A DNA stretch of 64,000 bases. Origin: Paroedura picta (lineage: Eukaryota; Chordata; Lepidosauria; Squamata; Gekkonidae). The notes under the pieces were generated by a model. The model did not search any database. It saw only the letters and a list, made by a program, of their open reading frames with translations, and was not told the origin of the DNA. Position 1 is the first letter of the stretch. Each line of letters starts with the position of its first letter. Shown in pieces: positions 1 through 13,836 of the stretch. The stretch spans positions 935,001 through 999,000 of the forward strand of contig NC_135384.1 in assembly GCF_049243985.1 (NCBI RefSeq), written 5' to 3'. A program made the translations under genes and the position numbers.

Positions 1-354
1 AAGCGGCACGAGCTGCGGACCGGCCGGCGCCTCAGCCCCCAGCGCAACGCGGCCAACGACCTGGTCCACGGCGGGCAGGAGGAGGAGATCATGTCGTTGC
101 AGATCAAGCACTCGGAGCACGACGCCCACGACCTGGAGCCCCTGCGGCCCCACGAGATCCTGCGCCCCGCCTGCCCCCCCGACTACACGCTGGCCCTGCG
201 CCGGGCGCCGGACGACGTGCCCCTGATGACCCCCAACACCATCACCATGATCCCCAGCAGCATCACGGGGATGCAGGCCCTGCACCCGTTCAACACCTTC
301 CCCACCGGACACAACAACACCCTCCCCCACCCTCACTCCACCACCCGTGTATAG
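1..354 (+). CDS. NLGN2: Neuroligin-2, C-terminal part of last coding exon (partial at left edge)
   Basis: This reads in frame from base 1 to a TAG at 352-354, giving 117 residues of the cytoplasmic tail of a postsynaptic adhesion protein that pairs with neurexins. The tail holds a [14 protein letters not shown] segment (about residues 59-72 of the visible part), which in neuroligins is the gephyrin-binding motif of inhibitory synapses. It ends in HSTTRV, a class I PDZ ligand. The cholinesterase-like ectodomain and membrane segment lie left of the window. The NLGN2 call rather than another neuroligin rests on the tail sequence and on the neighbours TMEM256, PLSCR3 and TNK1, which are also next to NLGN2 in human. 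In human NLGN2 and TMEM256 are, from memory, head to head; here they run in the same direction. Confidence 0.93.
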   Translation, partial: KRHELRTGRRLSPQRNAANDLVHGGQEEEIMSLQIKHSEHDAHDLEPLRPHEILRPACPPDYTLALRRAPDDVPLMTPNTITMIPSSITGMQALHPFNTFPTGHNNTLPHPHSTTRV

Positions 355-3300
355 TTGCCCTCCCCCCTCGCACCCTCAGCCACCTGGCGACGGTGGTCCC
401 GATCCACCCTGCTCCAAGAGGGAGGCGCCAATCCCACCCTGGGGATGGGTCTGCTTAGAACATTGTGGCAGCAGGAGGACAGATGGAGACTCCCCTCTCC
501 TGCCGCGGTGCAGATGGGCAAGTGGGCGGCCACCTCTTTGTCCAGCTTGGCTTGGTACGGGAGCCTCCGTCGGCCAGCCCTGACTCTGGAGCAGAAGGGG
601 GCAGGGGAAGAGAGGGCCTCCTTTCTAAGAGCTCAATCCCTTGGGGGCAGCAGCAGCATCACTGTGCAGGGCGAGCGGTCGCTCCTCTCCCAGTCCATTC
701 CACCAGGTGCCGGAACGGCTGGTGTGGTTCCAGAGGTGGTTTTGGTGCTCGGTATGCCGGAGGGGAAGCCCTGCCGTCTCTCTTGTCCATTTTGGTTCAA
801 TGGCGAAGACATCCACGCCCTTCCAAACTCCAGCGCGGGGCTAAGGGCCCCGGAAGGAGTCAGCGGGAAGATGCGCAAATGCAGCGCCCCTCTGCTCCTT
901 CCCTCGCCGTTGACAGAGAAGCCAATCCCCTTGCCAAAGCCAGCCGTGCCACACTGTGCCGTGGGCAGAAGAGGGCCTGGCAAGGGTGGGAGAAGATCCC
1001 CATCAACGCAAGAGGGAATCTGAAGCTCAGCGTCCCTCGTGGCGACGGTGGAGGGGATGGCCTGCATTCGCTCCCTCACACGTTTCCAGCGCAGGATTGC
1101 CCCACAGACCGGCCAGTGGGGCCCCTTTTCTTCCGCTGTCTTCGCAGTTGGCCCAAGCTGCTCCCTGCCATCCTTCTCCTTGTCCCCAGCGGATTAAGCC
1201 AACATTCGTCATTCGAGCAGAGGTCGGTTCAGCCTTCCCATCACGAGCTGCCGTTGGTGCCCGGCTGTGCCAGAAGAGAAAGCGGAGAGTCCGTCAGGGC
1301 CACGTCGGCTCCCCACCACACCGGCCAGCAGCTGGAAAGAGAGGTTGACTGACCATCCGGCCTCCCTTCCATCTGGGGTGAGGTGGCCAAGCCCCCAGTG
1401 CCTTCCTAGCACAGCCTGAAGAGAGCCATCCTGCAGCTTTCTCACCCCTTGGTTGGTGGCCCTCCCCCCCCTCACCTCCAAGGATCCCACAGGACTCTGC
1501 CTGGAAGTCTCTCTGAGAGAAAGCCCTCCCTGCAAGCCCAGGGGTAGGGTGGTGGTGGGTGGCCCATGAAGAGGCAGGTGCTATCTCTGCAGGAGGAAGG
1601 GGGGCTGGGGAGGGACGTTGGGAGTTGGGGGCCCAGGGTGGGCGGGCGCAGCATGTTTGTTCCGGCTTGTTTCCAACAAGGTGAACATTTGAATGTAACA
1701 ACTGGAAATTCACATTTATTGGAGGGGAAAAGGGGGGGATGTAATTTTTGTCCTTTTAATTTTGAACAAAAAAGTCAAACGGTTAATAGACTGCAAAAGT
1801 TGGGGAAGGGAAAGGGGTGGAACTGTTTTGGTTTTCTTTTATTTTAACTACTGCTACTGCAAAAGATGAACTGCATGTTCCAAGCCTTTTGTTTCAAAGG
1901 AAAAAAGGAGTTGAATGAGGAAATTAAGGCAGGGCAACAGGATCAGCGCCTCAGCCTGCCGCAGGTCCCTCCCCCTTGCTCTCTGGCTCCTCCTTCCTCC
2001 GCGGCCACTTTTCTGCCCGCCTCTCTGTTGAGCTTTGGCCGCTCTCCTGCAGCCCCTCGTGTCAGCCTGCAGTTTGGCAGTGAGCGGACAAGGCCGGAGG
2101 GGAGACGGGAAGCGCGCCCAACCCCCAAGACATCCAGCCACATGCCCGGCAGCTGCAGGCTGGCCACTCCCGGGTGGGCCCAGGGCCCAGAGGGAAACCC
2201 TGCGTGGTGAGGAACCCAATTCCAATGACCTGCCACTTTTGGGCAGGGGGGGGGGAGTATTCTCCCCCCTTGCTCCATCCATCCATCCATCTCCTGCCTG
2301 GTGAGATGGCATGTCCACAGTCTGGTATCTCCACTTTGCTCCAGGCCAACAGTTGACCGGTCTGGGGAGGCTTCTCAGCCAAAAACCAGCCCCCTCTTCC
2401 TGGATCCTCCCAGCTGACCATCTGTCCCCACATTGCCTCCTGCTATAGCTCCAGTGCATTCCAGCCTGCTCCCCCCAGGCGAGGTGAGCATCATGCCAGA
2501 GGCAAGCCCCAGGATCCCTTGCAGCAAGGATCCCACAAGGCAGCTTTGGGTGCCCAGGCCTGCAACCCACAAATGACACTCGCGGGGCCAGTGAGGCTGC
2601 AAGGGGCCTGCACCAGGTCATGCCTCTGGGTCTGCAGGCCCCTTGAAGACGCCCCACTGGGCTTCTATGGCTGAGCCAGCACTGGGTACATCATTATCAG
2701 CTGCAGCTCCCTGGTCGAGCCTGCGGCTCTGGTGGAGCTCAGCAGTGCTGACCAAGCGCCCTGCCAGCCAGCGGAGATGCTGCCGAGCCAAGCAGGCTGA
2801 GACCTGGCACCCGCTCAAGAGCTCCAGGCGCGCCAGCATCATCCGGGCAGGCTCCTCTCGGGGCCGAATGCTTGGCCGCAGTGCCACCCCCTCTCCAGCC
2901 GTGACCCCGATAGCCTCTCCTTGCCGATTCCCTGGATTCCTTCTCCCTCTCTTGACCCCCCACCCCCAATTTATTTACCTTTAATTCCTGTGGGCATAAC
3001 CCCTGCGGACCCCAAAGACGGTGGCATACCTGCCTGTGCAGCCCCCTGCCACTTTCTGGCCAGGAATTTCGGCCTCTTCTCTTCCATTGTAGTCACTAAC
3101 CGCTTGGTCTTTGTGCCAAAGCCCTCCTTGGCCCCGGTGAGGGAGGCAGAGGCTCAGGGCACGTGCCGTGGACCAGGCAGGAGGCGATGGGGACCCTGGA
3201 GAGGGTGCCACTGGCCTTGGTGGGCCGAGGGCCGGATCCTCAGTCTCTCTACCTGTCCCACAGTCACTTTGCTTGCTGGCCGGCTGCCGCCCCTCCCTCT

Positions 3301-5170
3301 CTGAGCGCCACCTGGCTTGGTCGCATGGGGCATCTTCCTGCTCTTTGGGAGCCCTTCTCTTTGTGCCCCCAGGGTGGGGGAGAGGGGCCATTTCCTTCCA
3401 ACCAGCTCTTTCAGCAACATCTGGACTTTCCCCACTTGCCGAATCCAGGAAAGCAAAAGGGGAAAGCGATCCTTTCTATTTTTAAAAAAGCACATCATTT
3501 CCAGGTGTTCGTTCTCTCCCTCTCTGTTTTTTTGTGCCTCTGCTGTTTGTCCTGGGAGATTCTGTTTCTACATTTTGTTTTGGGGAAATTTTGGTGCAGG
3601 AGGGGACAGGTTGGGTCGGAAATGGGGGGAGAGTCTCCTTTGAAGCCATCCTGAGACTCCGCCTAATTCCGTGGCGTTTCCAGTTGGTTTCCTTTTTTTA
3701 AAAAAAGAAAGAAAAGAATTTATTATAAATATATATATATAAATATCCATTTTTTAAAAAAGGAAAACAATTATTTTGTAAAAAAAAAAAGAAAAAAAGA
3801 GATAGCAAAACCTGTGCCAAACTTGGAGGGGGGGGGTTGTCTTTGATCTTTACTTTGCTCCTGGGGTTTTCTGGGGCTCCTGTGAATCTGTCCGTGCCAA
3901 GGATCGGAACGCCTTCCGGCATCCGCCGCGCCTCCCGCAGAGAGATGTCCGCGCCTTATACTGTTGCCAAAACGCTCCCCTCCCCTCGTCGCTCCCCCTC
4001 CTGCGCCCCCAAACGCATCGACTGCACTCAGCTCTGTCGCTGGCAGAGAAAAGCACAGGCCGTTTGGTTTGGGACCCCGCCAGGCCAGCCCTGCACGGCT
4101 CCGACCCAAGATGGCCGCCCTCTCGCGCAGAGCATCGGCCGCGTGGCCATCGGAGAACTCTGGATCCCCGCGGGGCCAACCCCAGAGGCCTCCTGCACCC
4201 GGATCCCTGCCCGAGGCCTCTTTCCGTTGGTTCAGTCCAGCCCGTCCTCCTTCGGACGCCTCTTCTTTTGAAGGCGGGCTTCCTCTCCGCCGCCTTTCGC
4301 CTGAGCCGCCGTCCAAGATGGCCGCCTGGGAAAGGGTACCCGTTTTCTAGAGATCCAAGATGGCCGCTTCCAGCTCTTTTTTTGCCGCTTGCAAGCCAAA
4401 ATGACCGCCTCGAGGGGATTTCTTTTCCCCCCTGTTCTCATTTCCACGCGGCCGCGGCTGGGCCTGCTCCTTGAACGACGACCCTGGTGGCTGCTCCGGA
4501 GGGAGTCCTCAATCGCCATATGCTCCAGACAACTAGCCACCGTCAGGGAGGGAGAAGAGGCCGGTCGGTCGGACCCCCAATGGCTGCCCAGGACACCCCC
4601 TTCAGGCAGCACAAACAAGATGGCTGAGGCCTGTCCCCTCACCCCCCCCCCCCCCGCAAACTGGAGAGTATCTATTTTTATGAGACTTGGATTTGGCCAG
4701 GAGGGGCTGCTTTGGAAGGCCCCCCCCTGCACTCCCGGGCTGCAACAAACTCCTCTTCTGCCACCTGTGAGAGGACCCCAAATCTCCCCCCTCCCCCAAA
4801 AGGAGGACTCGATCTCCAGTCTCTGGAAGAATTGGGGGAGGGGGGGAGGGGGACTTCTGTTGTTTTGTTATGAGCTAGACGGCTGATGGATTAACACATC
4901 AGGTTTGGGGGGGCTGAGTCCCTATAAAGAGGAGGAACTTGGGGTGCGGGGGGGATCTGGGATCTGAGCTGAGATGCTGTACACATTTTTAAACCTTGCA
5001 AGAAATGGAAAATGATATTGTAAATATAAAAAGAGAAAAGATTTAACTGTTGCTACGTTTTTGAGTGGTACAACTTGGGGGAGGGAGTGGGAAGTAAGAT
5101 TCTGGCAGAAGGCCCCCCCAGACTTGTGGGCTCACACCTTGGACAAATAGATTAAAAGGGGGACCACCTG
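355..5170 (+). other. NLGN2: NLGN2 3' UTR and downstream region
   Basis: No convincing coding exon was found here. The long 3' UTR of NLGN2 probably fills most of it. Two AT-rich stretches look like mRNA ends: 3690-3800 (TATATATATAAATATCC followed by A-rich sequence) and 4975-5060. An ATTAAA at 5151-5156 could serve the distal one. No perfect AATAAA is near either, so the true end is uncertain. Between about 4100 and 4630 is a periodic AAGATGGCCGC motif, described under findings. Confidence 0.5.
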
Positions 5171-5552
5171 AGTCCTCCTGGGAACTTGGCATCCATGGGG
5201 CTGGGGGCACTGCGTGGCTCCCCCAGGAAGGGGAGACCCGGGCAGATTTCTACCCAGCGTGGGGGGGGGGGAGACCTTTGCAAGGTGGTCCCCATCTGGC
5301 ACAGTGGCTGCAGGCCAAGAGGCCGTTCCCTGGAGCCACTAGAAGGCCAGATGGGGGGGGGGGGCTTCCTCTGCCTGGAAGTGGCTCTGAAGGGGTAGGG
5401 GTGAGGGGCAGACCCCAAAGACAGTCCTTGCCCCAGACTGATTGGTCAGTGGTTGGGTAGGGGTTTAAGATGATGACCTCTGGACGAGAGGACATCGGCT
5501 GTCTTCTAGGGGTCTTGTCAACGGAGGGCAGGTGGCTGCAGACAGGACCAGG

Positions 5553-5705
5553 CAGGGTTGCCACTTCAGCTTTGGGTGATGCCTGGAGATTTGGGGGTTG
5601 CAACCTCTTAGGGAGGTGGGACCCTCCAACGATGCCCTTTCCTCTGGAGGGACATCTCCGCAGTGTGGAGACCTCCAGGCTCCCCCTGGGGGTTGGTAAC
5701 CCTAA
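5553..5705 (+). repeat. Terminal-inverted-repeat element, diverged copy
   Basis: It opens with CAGGGTTGCCA and closes with TTGGTAACCCTAA. The ends are inverted copies of each other, and the body resembles the other copies of this family in the window (motif CTGGAGAT near the left end). It is likely a non-autonomous DNA element; no coding capacity is seen. Confidence 0.55.
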
Positions 5706-5797
5706 GTCCCAGGCTCCACTGCCCGCCCACCCCATCTCTGATGTTAGCTCTTAACGCTGCCCCCAGGGGAAGCCTGGCCCTGGAAGCCAGCAGCGAA

Positions 5798-5986
5798 GGT
5801 TGCCAACCGGGCCTTGGGAAATTCGGGAGATGAGTGGCGGGCCCTGGGAAGGGAGGGTCCGATGAGGCAGCCCCTCCTCCAGAGCGGTTATTCTCTCCTG
5901 GGGGCCGGCTCTCTGCGGGCGGGGGACAAGGGGCCGTTCCCGGAGGTCTCCGGGCCCCACCTGGAGGGAGGCTGGCGCCCCTCAAC
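5798..5986 (-). repeat. Terminal-inverted-repeat element, inverted copy
   Basis: It starts at GGTTGCCAAC and ends near GGAGGCTGGCGCC. The right part contains the reverse complement of the family's left end (GGGCCCCACCTGGAGG). It is diverged, and its right boundary is approximate. Confidence 0.4.
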
Positions 5987-7778
5987 GGCCCGGCCCTCCT
6001 GCGACCCCCCCCGGGTGAACAGCCGGGGGAGGCGGCCCTCGGGCTGCAGCGCTTCAAGCCCATCCCGTGCGCTGCGCCCTCTCCGATCCTGCCGGCGGAG
6101 CCGCGCAAAGGGACTCCCCTCCAGACGCCGCCACGGGACACTGCCCGGGGGGCGAGGCTGGCATCCAGGGCGGGGAGGGGGGCTGCAGAGTGGCGGGGGA
6201 GGCCACGGAGGCTGCGCGGGGGGCGTCCTGCCCTCCCCCCTTTGCATTCCGGCGGCCTGGTGCGCAGCGGGCTATAAATAGCCTCCGCGTCCGTCCCCCC
6301 CGCCCCGCGTCGCAGGAGGGAGGGAGGAGGGCGGCAGCGCCTAGCTGAGGCGGGGGAGATGGGGCGATGCTATGGCAACGCGCCCCCCGCCCCTCTTCCA
6401 GGCGAAGGAAGAGACCGCAAGGGGAGGGGGCGCCTAGAGGACAGGGAAATGGGGGGGGGGGGCGGAAGGATTCATGGGAGATATCATGGAAGCGAAGTGG
6501 GGGGAATAGGGGGGTCGCGGCCAAGGGAGGGAGGGGTCTGGCTGGACAACGGAGGGGGGCACTCTGCTCATGCCCCTGCGCCCGCTCTTCTCCTGGGGCA
6601 GAGGCCCAGCTAGCCAGACCTGCTCCCTCTCTGCCCTCCTAAGAAAAGAGGGGAGGGGTTTGAACCTGCCCCCGAAAGCCCTCCCTCCCTCTCCAGCCAC
6701 TCAAACAGCTGCTTGGGATTTGATGAGAGAACGGCACTCTGCCCACGCTCAGAGGGTATGGCTTGGAGATGCAGGGAGAAATCAGGGGACGTGATGAGAG
6801 GGGCAGGCCTGGGGCGGGGAACAGGGGCAGGGGCACAAGCCGGGCTTTCAAGGTTCCGGCCTTGGAGAGGGAGCCCGTAGGGTGCAGGGGCCAAGGCCGC
6901 CCGACCACCGTCTCCTCCGGCCGCTCCGCTTCCCCGGGCCAGCTGGCGCCCCTGGAACTCCTCCTCCACGAGGCGCCTGCTCGAGGGTTCGTTTCCAGAG
7001 GATGCGCATCGCGCACCGAGCCCCACGTCGCAGTCTGTTGGAGCCCGGCTGGCCCCTTCCCCCGTGCCGTAGAAGGGCTGCACAAAGACGCTGCAAGACT
7101 CAGGCTTTTTGCAGATGGCTTCATTAAATTTGCAGAGCGATTAATATCCCCCAACAATTAACCCACTTGGGCGGCCCTGATTTGGCCTGCCGAACCGTGA
7201 AGGGTTAATTTGGGGCGCTGGAGCGTCGTGCCCGAGGCCTGCGTGGGGGTGGGGGTGAGGGGTGGGCGCAGCCTGGGCCGAGGCGACCCTCCCCAAACCG
7301 GTTTGAATCACGAATTCGGAATATAGTTTCGCCGTTGCTGCCCCCTGGCGGCTGTGAGCGGTAACTGCACGCTTTGTCATCAGAGTCTGAATTCTTGCCC
7401 CTCTAATTTTCTGTAGGGCAAGAACTGTGGGAAGGAGGGCGAGCCCTAAAGGCGGCCCTGCAGGGCCGTCGCCCCGTATTCTGCTCGCCTTTTAAAATCT
7501 GAAGCGAACCGGATTCCTTTGGAAAAGCCGAGCGGCGGTGCAGGAGGGGGGCGGCGGGGCGGCCACGGAAGAGCCGCAGCGGCAGGGAGGGTGGAGAGGC
7601 GTCCGCGGGAACAGCCGGGGAAGCCGCTCTCGCCCTTTGAGGCCGCAGTCGCAGCAGGGGGCGCTCGAGAGCGGCCTGGTTACCGTAAGTGCGCTTGAAA
7701 GGCTGGGATGCCGCTAGGCGTTTATCGTAAAGATTAAAGTACCAGCGCACTCAAAATACGCTTTCGTCTTGCGAGAAG

Positions 7779-8114
7779 ATTGGCTGCGATAGCAAGCTTC
7801 TTGGTTCCGCCCACCCCATTTGATTGGCGGCGGACAAAACGACCTGTGTTGTGATTGGACAGCTTCTGCGTTTCCTTTGCGTACGTCATCAAAAGAGGCC
7901 ACTGGCGATTGGTTTTCCAAACCCGGCGGGGGGGGCTACCAGCCGGGGAGGCCGAGCCGGACGATCATTGGCTAAGATGCTCGCGGTAGGCAAAGAGGAG
8001 GGCGGAGCTACATAGTCAACGAGGCGTTGGGAGCTCGGATTGGCTAGGGCGCTCGCGGCGGACCACAAGGGGGTGTGGCTACATATTAAATGCGGCGCCG
8101 GGAGCGCTGATTGG
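7779..8114 (+). promoter_or_regulatory. TMEM256: Array of seven inverted CCAAT boxes in the TMEM256 promoter
   Basis: ATTGG, the reverse of the NF-Y site CCAAT, occurs at 7779, 7823, 7854, 7908, 7967, 8039 and 8110. All seven have the same orientation. A CRE-like TACGTCA is at 7882-7888. The last box lies 33 bases before the TMEM256 ATG. The right three boxes sit in ~71-bp tandem repeat units. NF-Y is known to act on such boxes; binding here is inferred. Confidence 0.7.
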
Positions 8115-8146
8115 CTAGAGCGCGCTTCCTGCCAGCTGACTCCAGG

Positions 8147-9913
<1,767 letters not shown>

Positions 9914-10276
9914 CCCCCCCCCCCCCGCACACACCATGAAGGGGGTAGATGTGCTTTGCCCAAGGCCAAGGGAGGTCCCCAGGCTGTGGCTGGGCAGCAA
10001 ACGGAGGCCTGTATTTGGGGGGGGAGGGGGGAGTAATTCCACTCCCTCTCAGTGGAGGAGGGGAGGGGCCCTATGGAAGCTGCCAGCCCTGCTTTTTGTA
10101 GCTTGCATTTGGAAGACTCCTCTCCGTGGGTGTGGAATTAGTTATTTTTTTAAATCAAAATATAATTGGTGTTGCAGTGAGAGATGATGGGCAGGGGAGA
10201 ATCATGTTGAACCGTGTCTGTATTGACCAAGCAAGCGGTGTTGACCAATGGCTGGACCAGCACTTGAAACTGTCTT

Positions 10277-10282
10277 AATAAA
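10277..10282 (+). terminator. TMEM256: Poly(A) signal of TMEM256
   Basis: There is a perfect AATAAA 364 bases after the stop codon, followed by T/G-rich sequence (GTTGCCTTCTGCTGTCTGG). No other gene is close on this strand. Confidence 0.8.
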
Positions 10283-10299
10283 TGAATGTGATCCGGTTG

Positions 10300-11850
10300 C
10301 CTTCTGCTGTCTGGCTTTACTCATGAGGAAGACCATCCCTTAGACTGCCCCCTGCAGTTCTCAAAGGGGGGTTTGTGTCTGGCTAGGACTGAGTGATCTG
10401 AACTCCTGAATGTCTAGAGGGGGAGAATTTGCCTAATAAACGGGGGATATTCTTGTACGTGATTTTGTGGATTAGAACCCCCTTGATCAGGTGCAGCATG
10501 GCAGATCCTCACCAGACAGACATTTATGGTTCGGATGTGGCATAAGCAGCAGGCGCAGGCTACGAAATGCAGAATGTAATTATGCAAAATTCAAATTTAA
10601 TTAAGAAGAACGCGACACCATTAAGAGTAATTGATGATAACTGAGGAACAAAATGCACCCCCATCTTGCTCAGCTGGTTATCACCTATTTGGTGATTGAA
10701 GGGAGCCTCCACAATCCGAGGCAGTCTATCTCTGAAGAATACCAGTGCCAAGAGGCAACATCAGGGGAAGGCCTTGGCAGCTTTCCAGTTGGCACCTCCG
10801 TGACCCAGTAGCAGGCCGTCCATCCCCACCAGGCCCCCTTGGGAGCCCCCTTTTTGCCCGTGTTTGCTCCTTGGGGGCTCCGGCTCCTTTGCCCCAGCTA
10901 ACTGTTCCTCCGCAGAGACTGCTCCTTCCTTCCTGCTCCTGTGGGTATTCTGCACGCCTCCTAATGGCCTGTGTGGCCTGGCCCCCGCACTTCCTCCTCC
11001 TCGGATCACGCCCAAGTTAGATTAGCGTGACTTTGGAAACTGGCCAGAAACTTCTGCTGATCCAAACGGAGGCATCAATTCCCAGCAGGAGGATCCAGGG
11101 ATTGTGTCACCCCTGCGCTGAAAGGGCAGCTCTGCCTGCCTGCCTGCCTGGGTCTGGGCACTGCGCCAGCTCCACTGGGTGGGACTGCAGCCTAACCTGG
11201 AAGGCACAGAGCCTCTGTTGGCACCCAGAAGGTCCCGGGTTCAATGGTGAGGGGAAAGGGTCTTTCTCTGCCTGAGACCCTGGAGAGCAGCACGCAGTCA
11301 GAGGTCAGCATGTGGGAACTGCTTGACCAAGGTCTGAGGCAGCTCCCTGTGCAGTGCCACTGAGGGGGCAGAAGCCAGCAGCCCCCCCCCCAACCGGCTT
11401 AAGGCTGGGTTAAGCCAGAGTGTCTTGGCTCTCCCACTGGCAGGCAGCAGCCACCCCTCCCCCCTCCCCCTGGCCAAGTCAAGTCCTTCTGCCCGGGGAG
11501 GGGGGGGGAATGCCTTCTGCTGCGGCCCTGGCCCATCCTGGCTGCCAAGAAGCCTAAAATAAACCCAGCTGGCAGGAGCCCAGGGGGTCCTTCCAGGCCA
11601 GCAGTGGGAGAAGGGCAGGGCAGGGTGGCAGTCCCTCCCCCACCCAAAGAAGGCTCCCAGGAGCTCTCGGGCCCGATCCTTCCCTTGCCCTTTCTCCAAG
11701 GGAGCCTCCCCCCCCCCGTACAGCCGGGAGCCCTAAAGAGGCAGTGGTCCTGGGCTTGAAGGGGAGGGCTCTTTGCAAGGGTGACTGGCCTCCAGGTGCA
11801 GCCGGGAGATCTCCCGGAATCCTAGCAACTCTCCAAAGCAGGGCTCAATG
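10300..11850. other. Intergenic stretch between TMEM256 and PLSCR3
   Basis: No gene is seen. It contains a CR1-like fragment at about 10697-10800, a SINE at 11196-11352 and the left end of an inverted-repeat element at about 11785-11830. The rest is unremarkable, with C-rich runs near 11460 and 11708. Confidence 0.5.
11196..11352 (+). repeat. tRNA-derived SINE
   Basis: AGAAGGTCCCGGGTTCAATGG is the tRNA B-box part, followed by CTGCCTGAGACCCTGGAGAGC and GGTCTGAGGCAGCTCCCTGTG. This is the layout of a well-known squamate SINE. Confidence 0.65.
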
Positions 11851-11879
11851 CCCCCCGAGGCCACGGCTCCTTGGGCGGA

Positions 11880-13000
11880 TGAACTCGACGACAACCGTTG
11901 CCCGAAGGCCAGGCGCGCCGCCACCGTGTCGGCTGGGCCGGGCATCGCGCCGGTGGATCCGCCCTCTCGGTCGCGCCCCTCCCGCCCTGCAGCGCCCAAG
12001 CCCGTCGGGCCGCCTTCTCCACCTCGCCCGGCGCCCCCGGCCCCGACGGCGCCTCCCGCCCGCCTCGGCTCGTCTCGGCCCAGCCCAGCGCAGCCCGGCG
12101 GGGCGGAGAGGCGAGGCGGGGGCCGGGCCGGCTGCGTCTTCTCCGCCCTCCGCCAGTGCAGCTGCCGGCAGCCAAGGTAAGTGGGCGGCGGGGAGGCGGC
12201 GGCGAGCCCCCGAGGAACGGATCCGCCCAGCCGGTTGCTGACCCGGGAGGGAGGGAGGGACGGGGGGTCCCGGCCCTGGGGGGCGCGGCCGGCGGAGCCG
12301 CTCCTTTCCCCGCCCTCGGAGACAAAGGCGGGAGGGGCCGGCCGGGGACCCCGTCGCCCCCTCCAGCGCCACGGGCAGGGGAGGGCAGGCGGGCCCGGGC
12401 GGCGCGGCTCTGGTCCCCGAGGCGCTTGCAGGCTCCGCGGTGAAGCCCCTGCTCTGTCGCCCGCCCGCCCCGTCTCCTCCCTGCGCTGGTGGCCCGGGGA
12501 GAGGCGGCCGCGGAGGCTGAGAGCCGCCTCCCCTTCCCAGACAAAGGCCAGCCCCCGCCCCAAATAGCCCGGAGGGGGAGGGAGGGAGGGAGGGGGAGGG
12601 GGAGGGGGAGGGAGGCGCCGACCAGGGCCGGGCCGAGGCGCGAGGCAAGCGGAGCCGGAGCGCCGGAATTCCCCCCGGGCCACCGGCGAGGACGGGGTGG
12701 GCTGCGGGGAGCCTCGGGCGGGGGCGCCCCTCGCGGTGTGCGGCGGGTCTGCGCGGCGGGCGGGAGGGGGGGCGGCGTTCCTGGCCGGGCTCCTTCGGGG
12801 CGGGCTCTGGGATGCGCGCTGCCTTTGGGGCGCCGTCCCTGGGCCCGAGTGCCGGAGCCCCCTCCCCTCCCCCCCCCTCCCCCCCCTCCCCTCCGGTCGG
12901 CCTGAAGTGGGCTTCCTGCGTTGCGGGCCCCGGGCGTCGCGTCTCCGCTGCAGGCGCTGCTGGGGTGCAAACGTGGCCGGTTTCGGGCCGGGCCTCCTCC
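11880..13000. promoter_or_regulatory. PLSCR3: CpG island with first, non-coding exon of PLSCR3
   Basis: It is extremely CpG- and GC-rich. A good donor, GCCAAG|GTAAGTGG, at 12176/12177 marks the probable end of the untranslated first exon. This exon would splice to the acceptor at 13775 just before the coding start. The exon's 5' end cannot be fixed from sequence alone. Runs such as GGAGGGAGGGAGGG (12571-12615) could form G-quadruplexes. Confidence 0.6.
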
Positions 13001-13775
13001 TCCCCCGCAGGGGCTCTCGTGCCTCCCAGGGCTGCGCAGCACTCGGGGCGCAGCTTCCCCTGTGGGATTCCCGCCTGCTAAAAGTCACCGAGCCCTGCTA
13101 GAAACACCCCAAGACGCACCTTGGGCGACACGGGGGGCCCGGGAGGAGGAGCTTGGGGAGTCCCTGCCCCCTTCCTCGGAGCCCCTCTCCCGACAGCCCC
13201 TCCCGGCCACCGACGCGATGCCTACCTCGAAGATGCGCCCGGACTCGGCTCTTCCCGGCCGCCAGAAGGGGGGGGGGGCGCCCTGCGTGCTTCCGGCTGC
13301 TGCCTCCCTGGGGCTGCCTCAGCCTGCCTGGGGAAGAAGGCGTAGCGGTGGGAGAGGCCGGGCTGGTTGCCCCAAAGCCACAGGGGTGGCCACAGGAAGG
13401 CCGGGCGAGGGCCTGAGACCTTCCTGGCAGGTCGGGCTCCTACATGCAAAGGTGACCTCTGGGAGCCTCATGCGGAGAGTTAGACATTCGTGGCTTCCAG
13501 GCTTCCCAAGTGCCCGTAGGCGCCCTGCTGGGGTGCTGGGAAGGATGATTCCCCCCAGCCCCCCCCACACATGGACCTGCCTCCTTTGGTGGCCGCCAGG
13601 TCTGCTGGCCAGGAGCCCCCACATCTATCTGCTGGGTCCCTCCGGCTTGCGTTGGGCTGGGCTGGGCTGCCGGGAGTAGGGCCGGCGGCTAATGGTGGCC
13701 ATTTCCCCTCTCAGGAGGCCAGTCGAGTGTGGTCGGTCGGGGGAGACCCCAACAGGAGCTGTTTGCTGCCCGCAG

Positions 13776-13799
13776 ATGGAAGGAGGCGGCTGGCGCTGA
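13776..13799 (+). CDS. Seven-codon upstream ORF in the PLSCR3 leader
   Basis: Directly after the CCCGCAG acceptor, ATG at 13776 opens a 7-codon frame closed by TGA at 13797-13799, 37 bases before the PLSCR3 ATG. Short upstream frames like this often lower translation of the main frame. Whether it is used is not shown by the sequence. Confidence 0.4.
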   Translation: MEGGGWR

Positions 13800-13836
13800 G
13801 GGGGCACCCGGAGGCAGCCGCTAAGCCCGGCTCGTC

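Noticed and set aside
2643-2984. Possible second gene inside the NLGN2 3' region (113 codons)
   Set aside because: No domain, no splice context and no family match by eye. Several overlapping frames of similar length occur in the same GC-rich stretch.
11733-13088. Minus-strand open frames of 451 and 406 codons over the PLSCR3 CpG island
   Set aside because: They are composed almost entirely of Pro, Gly, Arg and Ala. This is what GC-rich sequence without stop codons gives by chance, and no domain is seen. They lie over the untranslated PLSCR3 exon.
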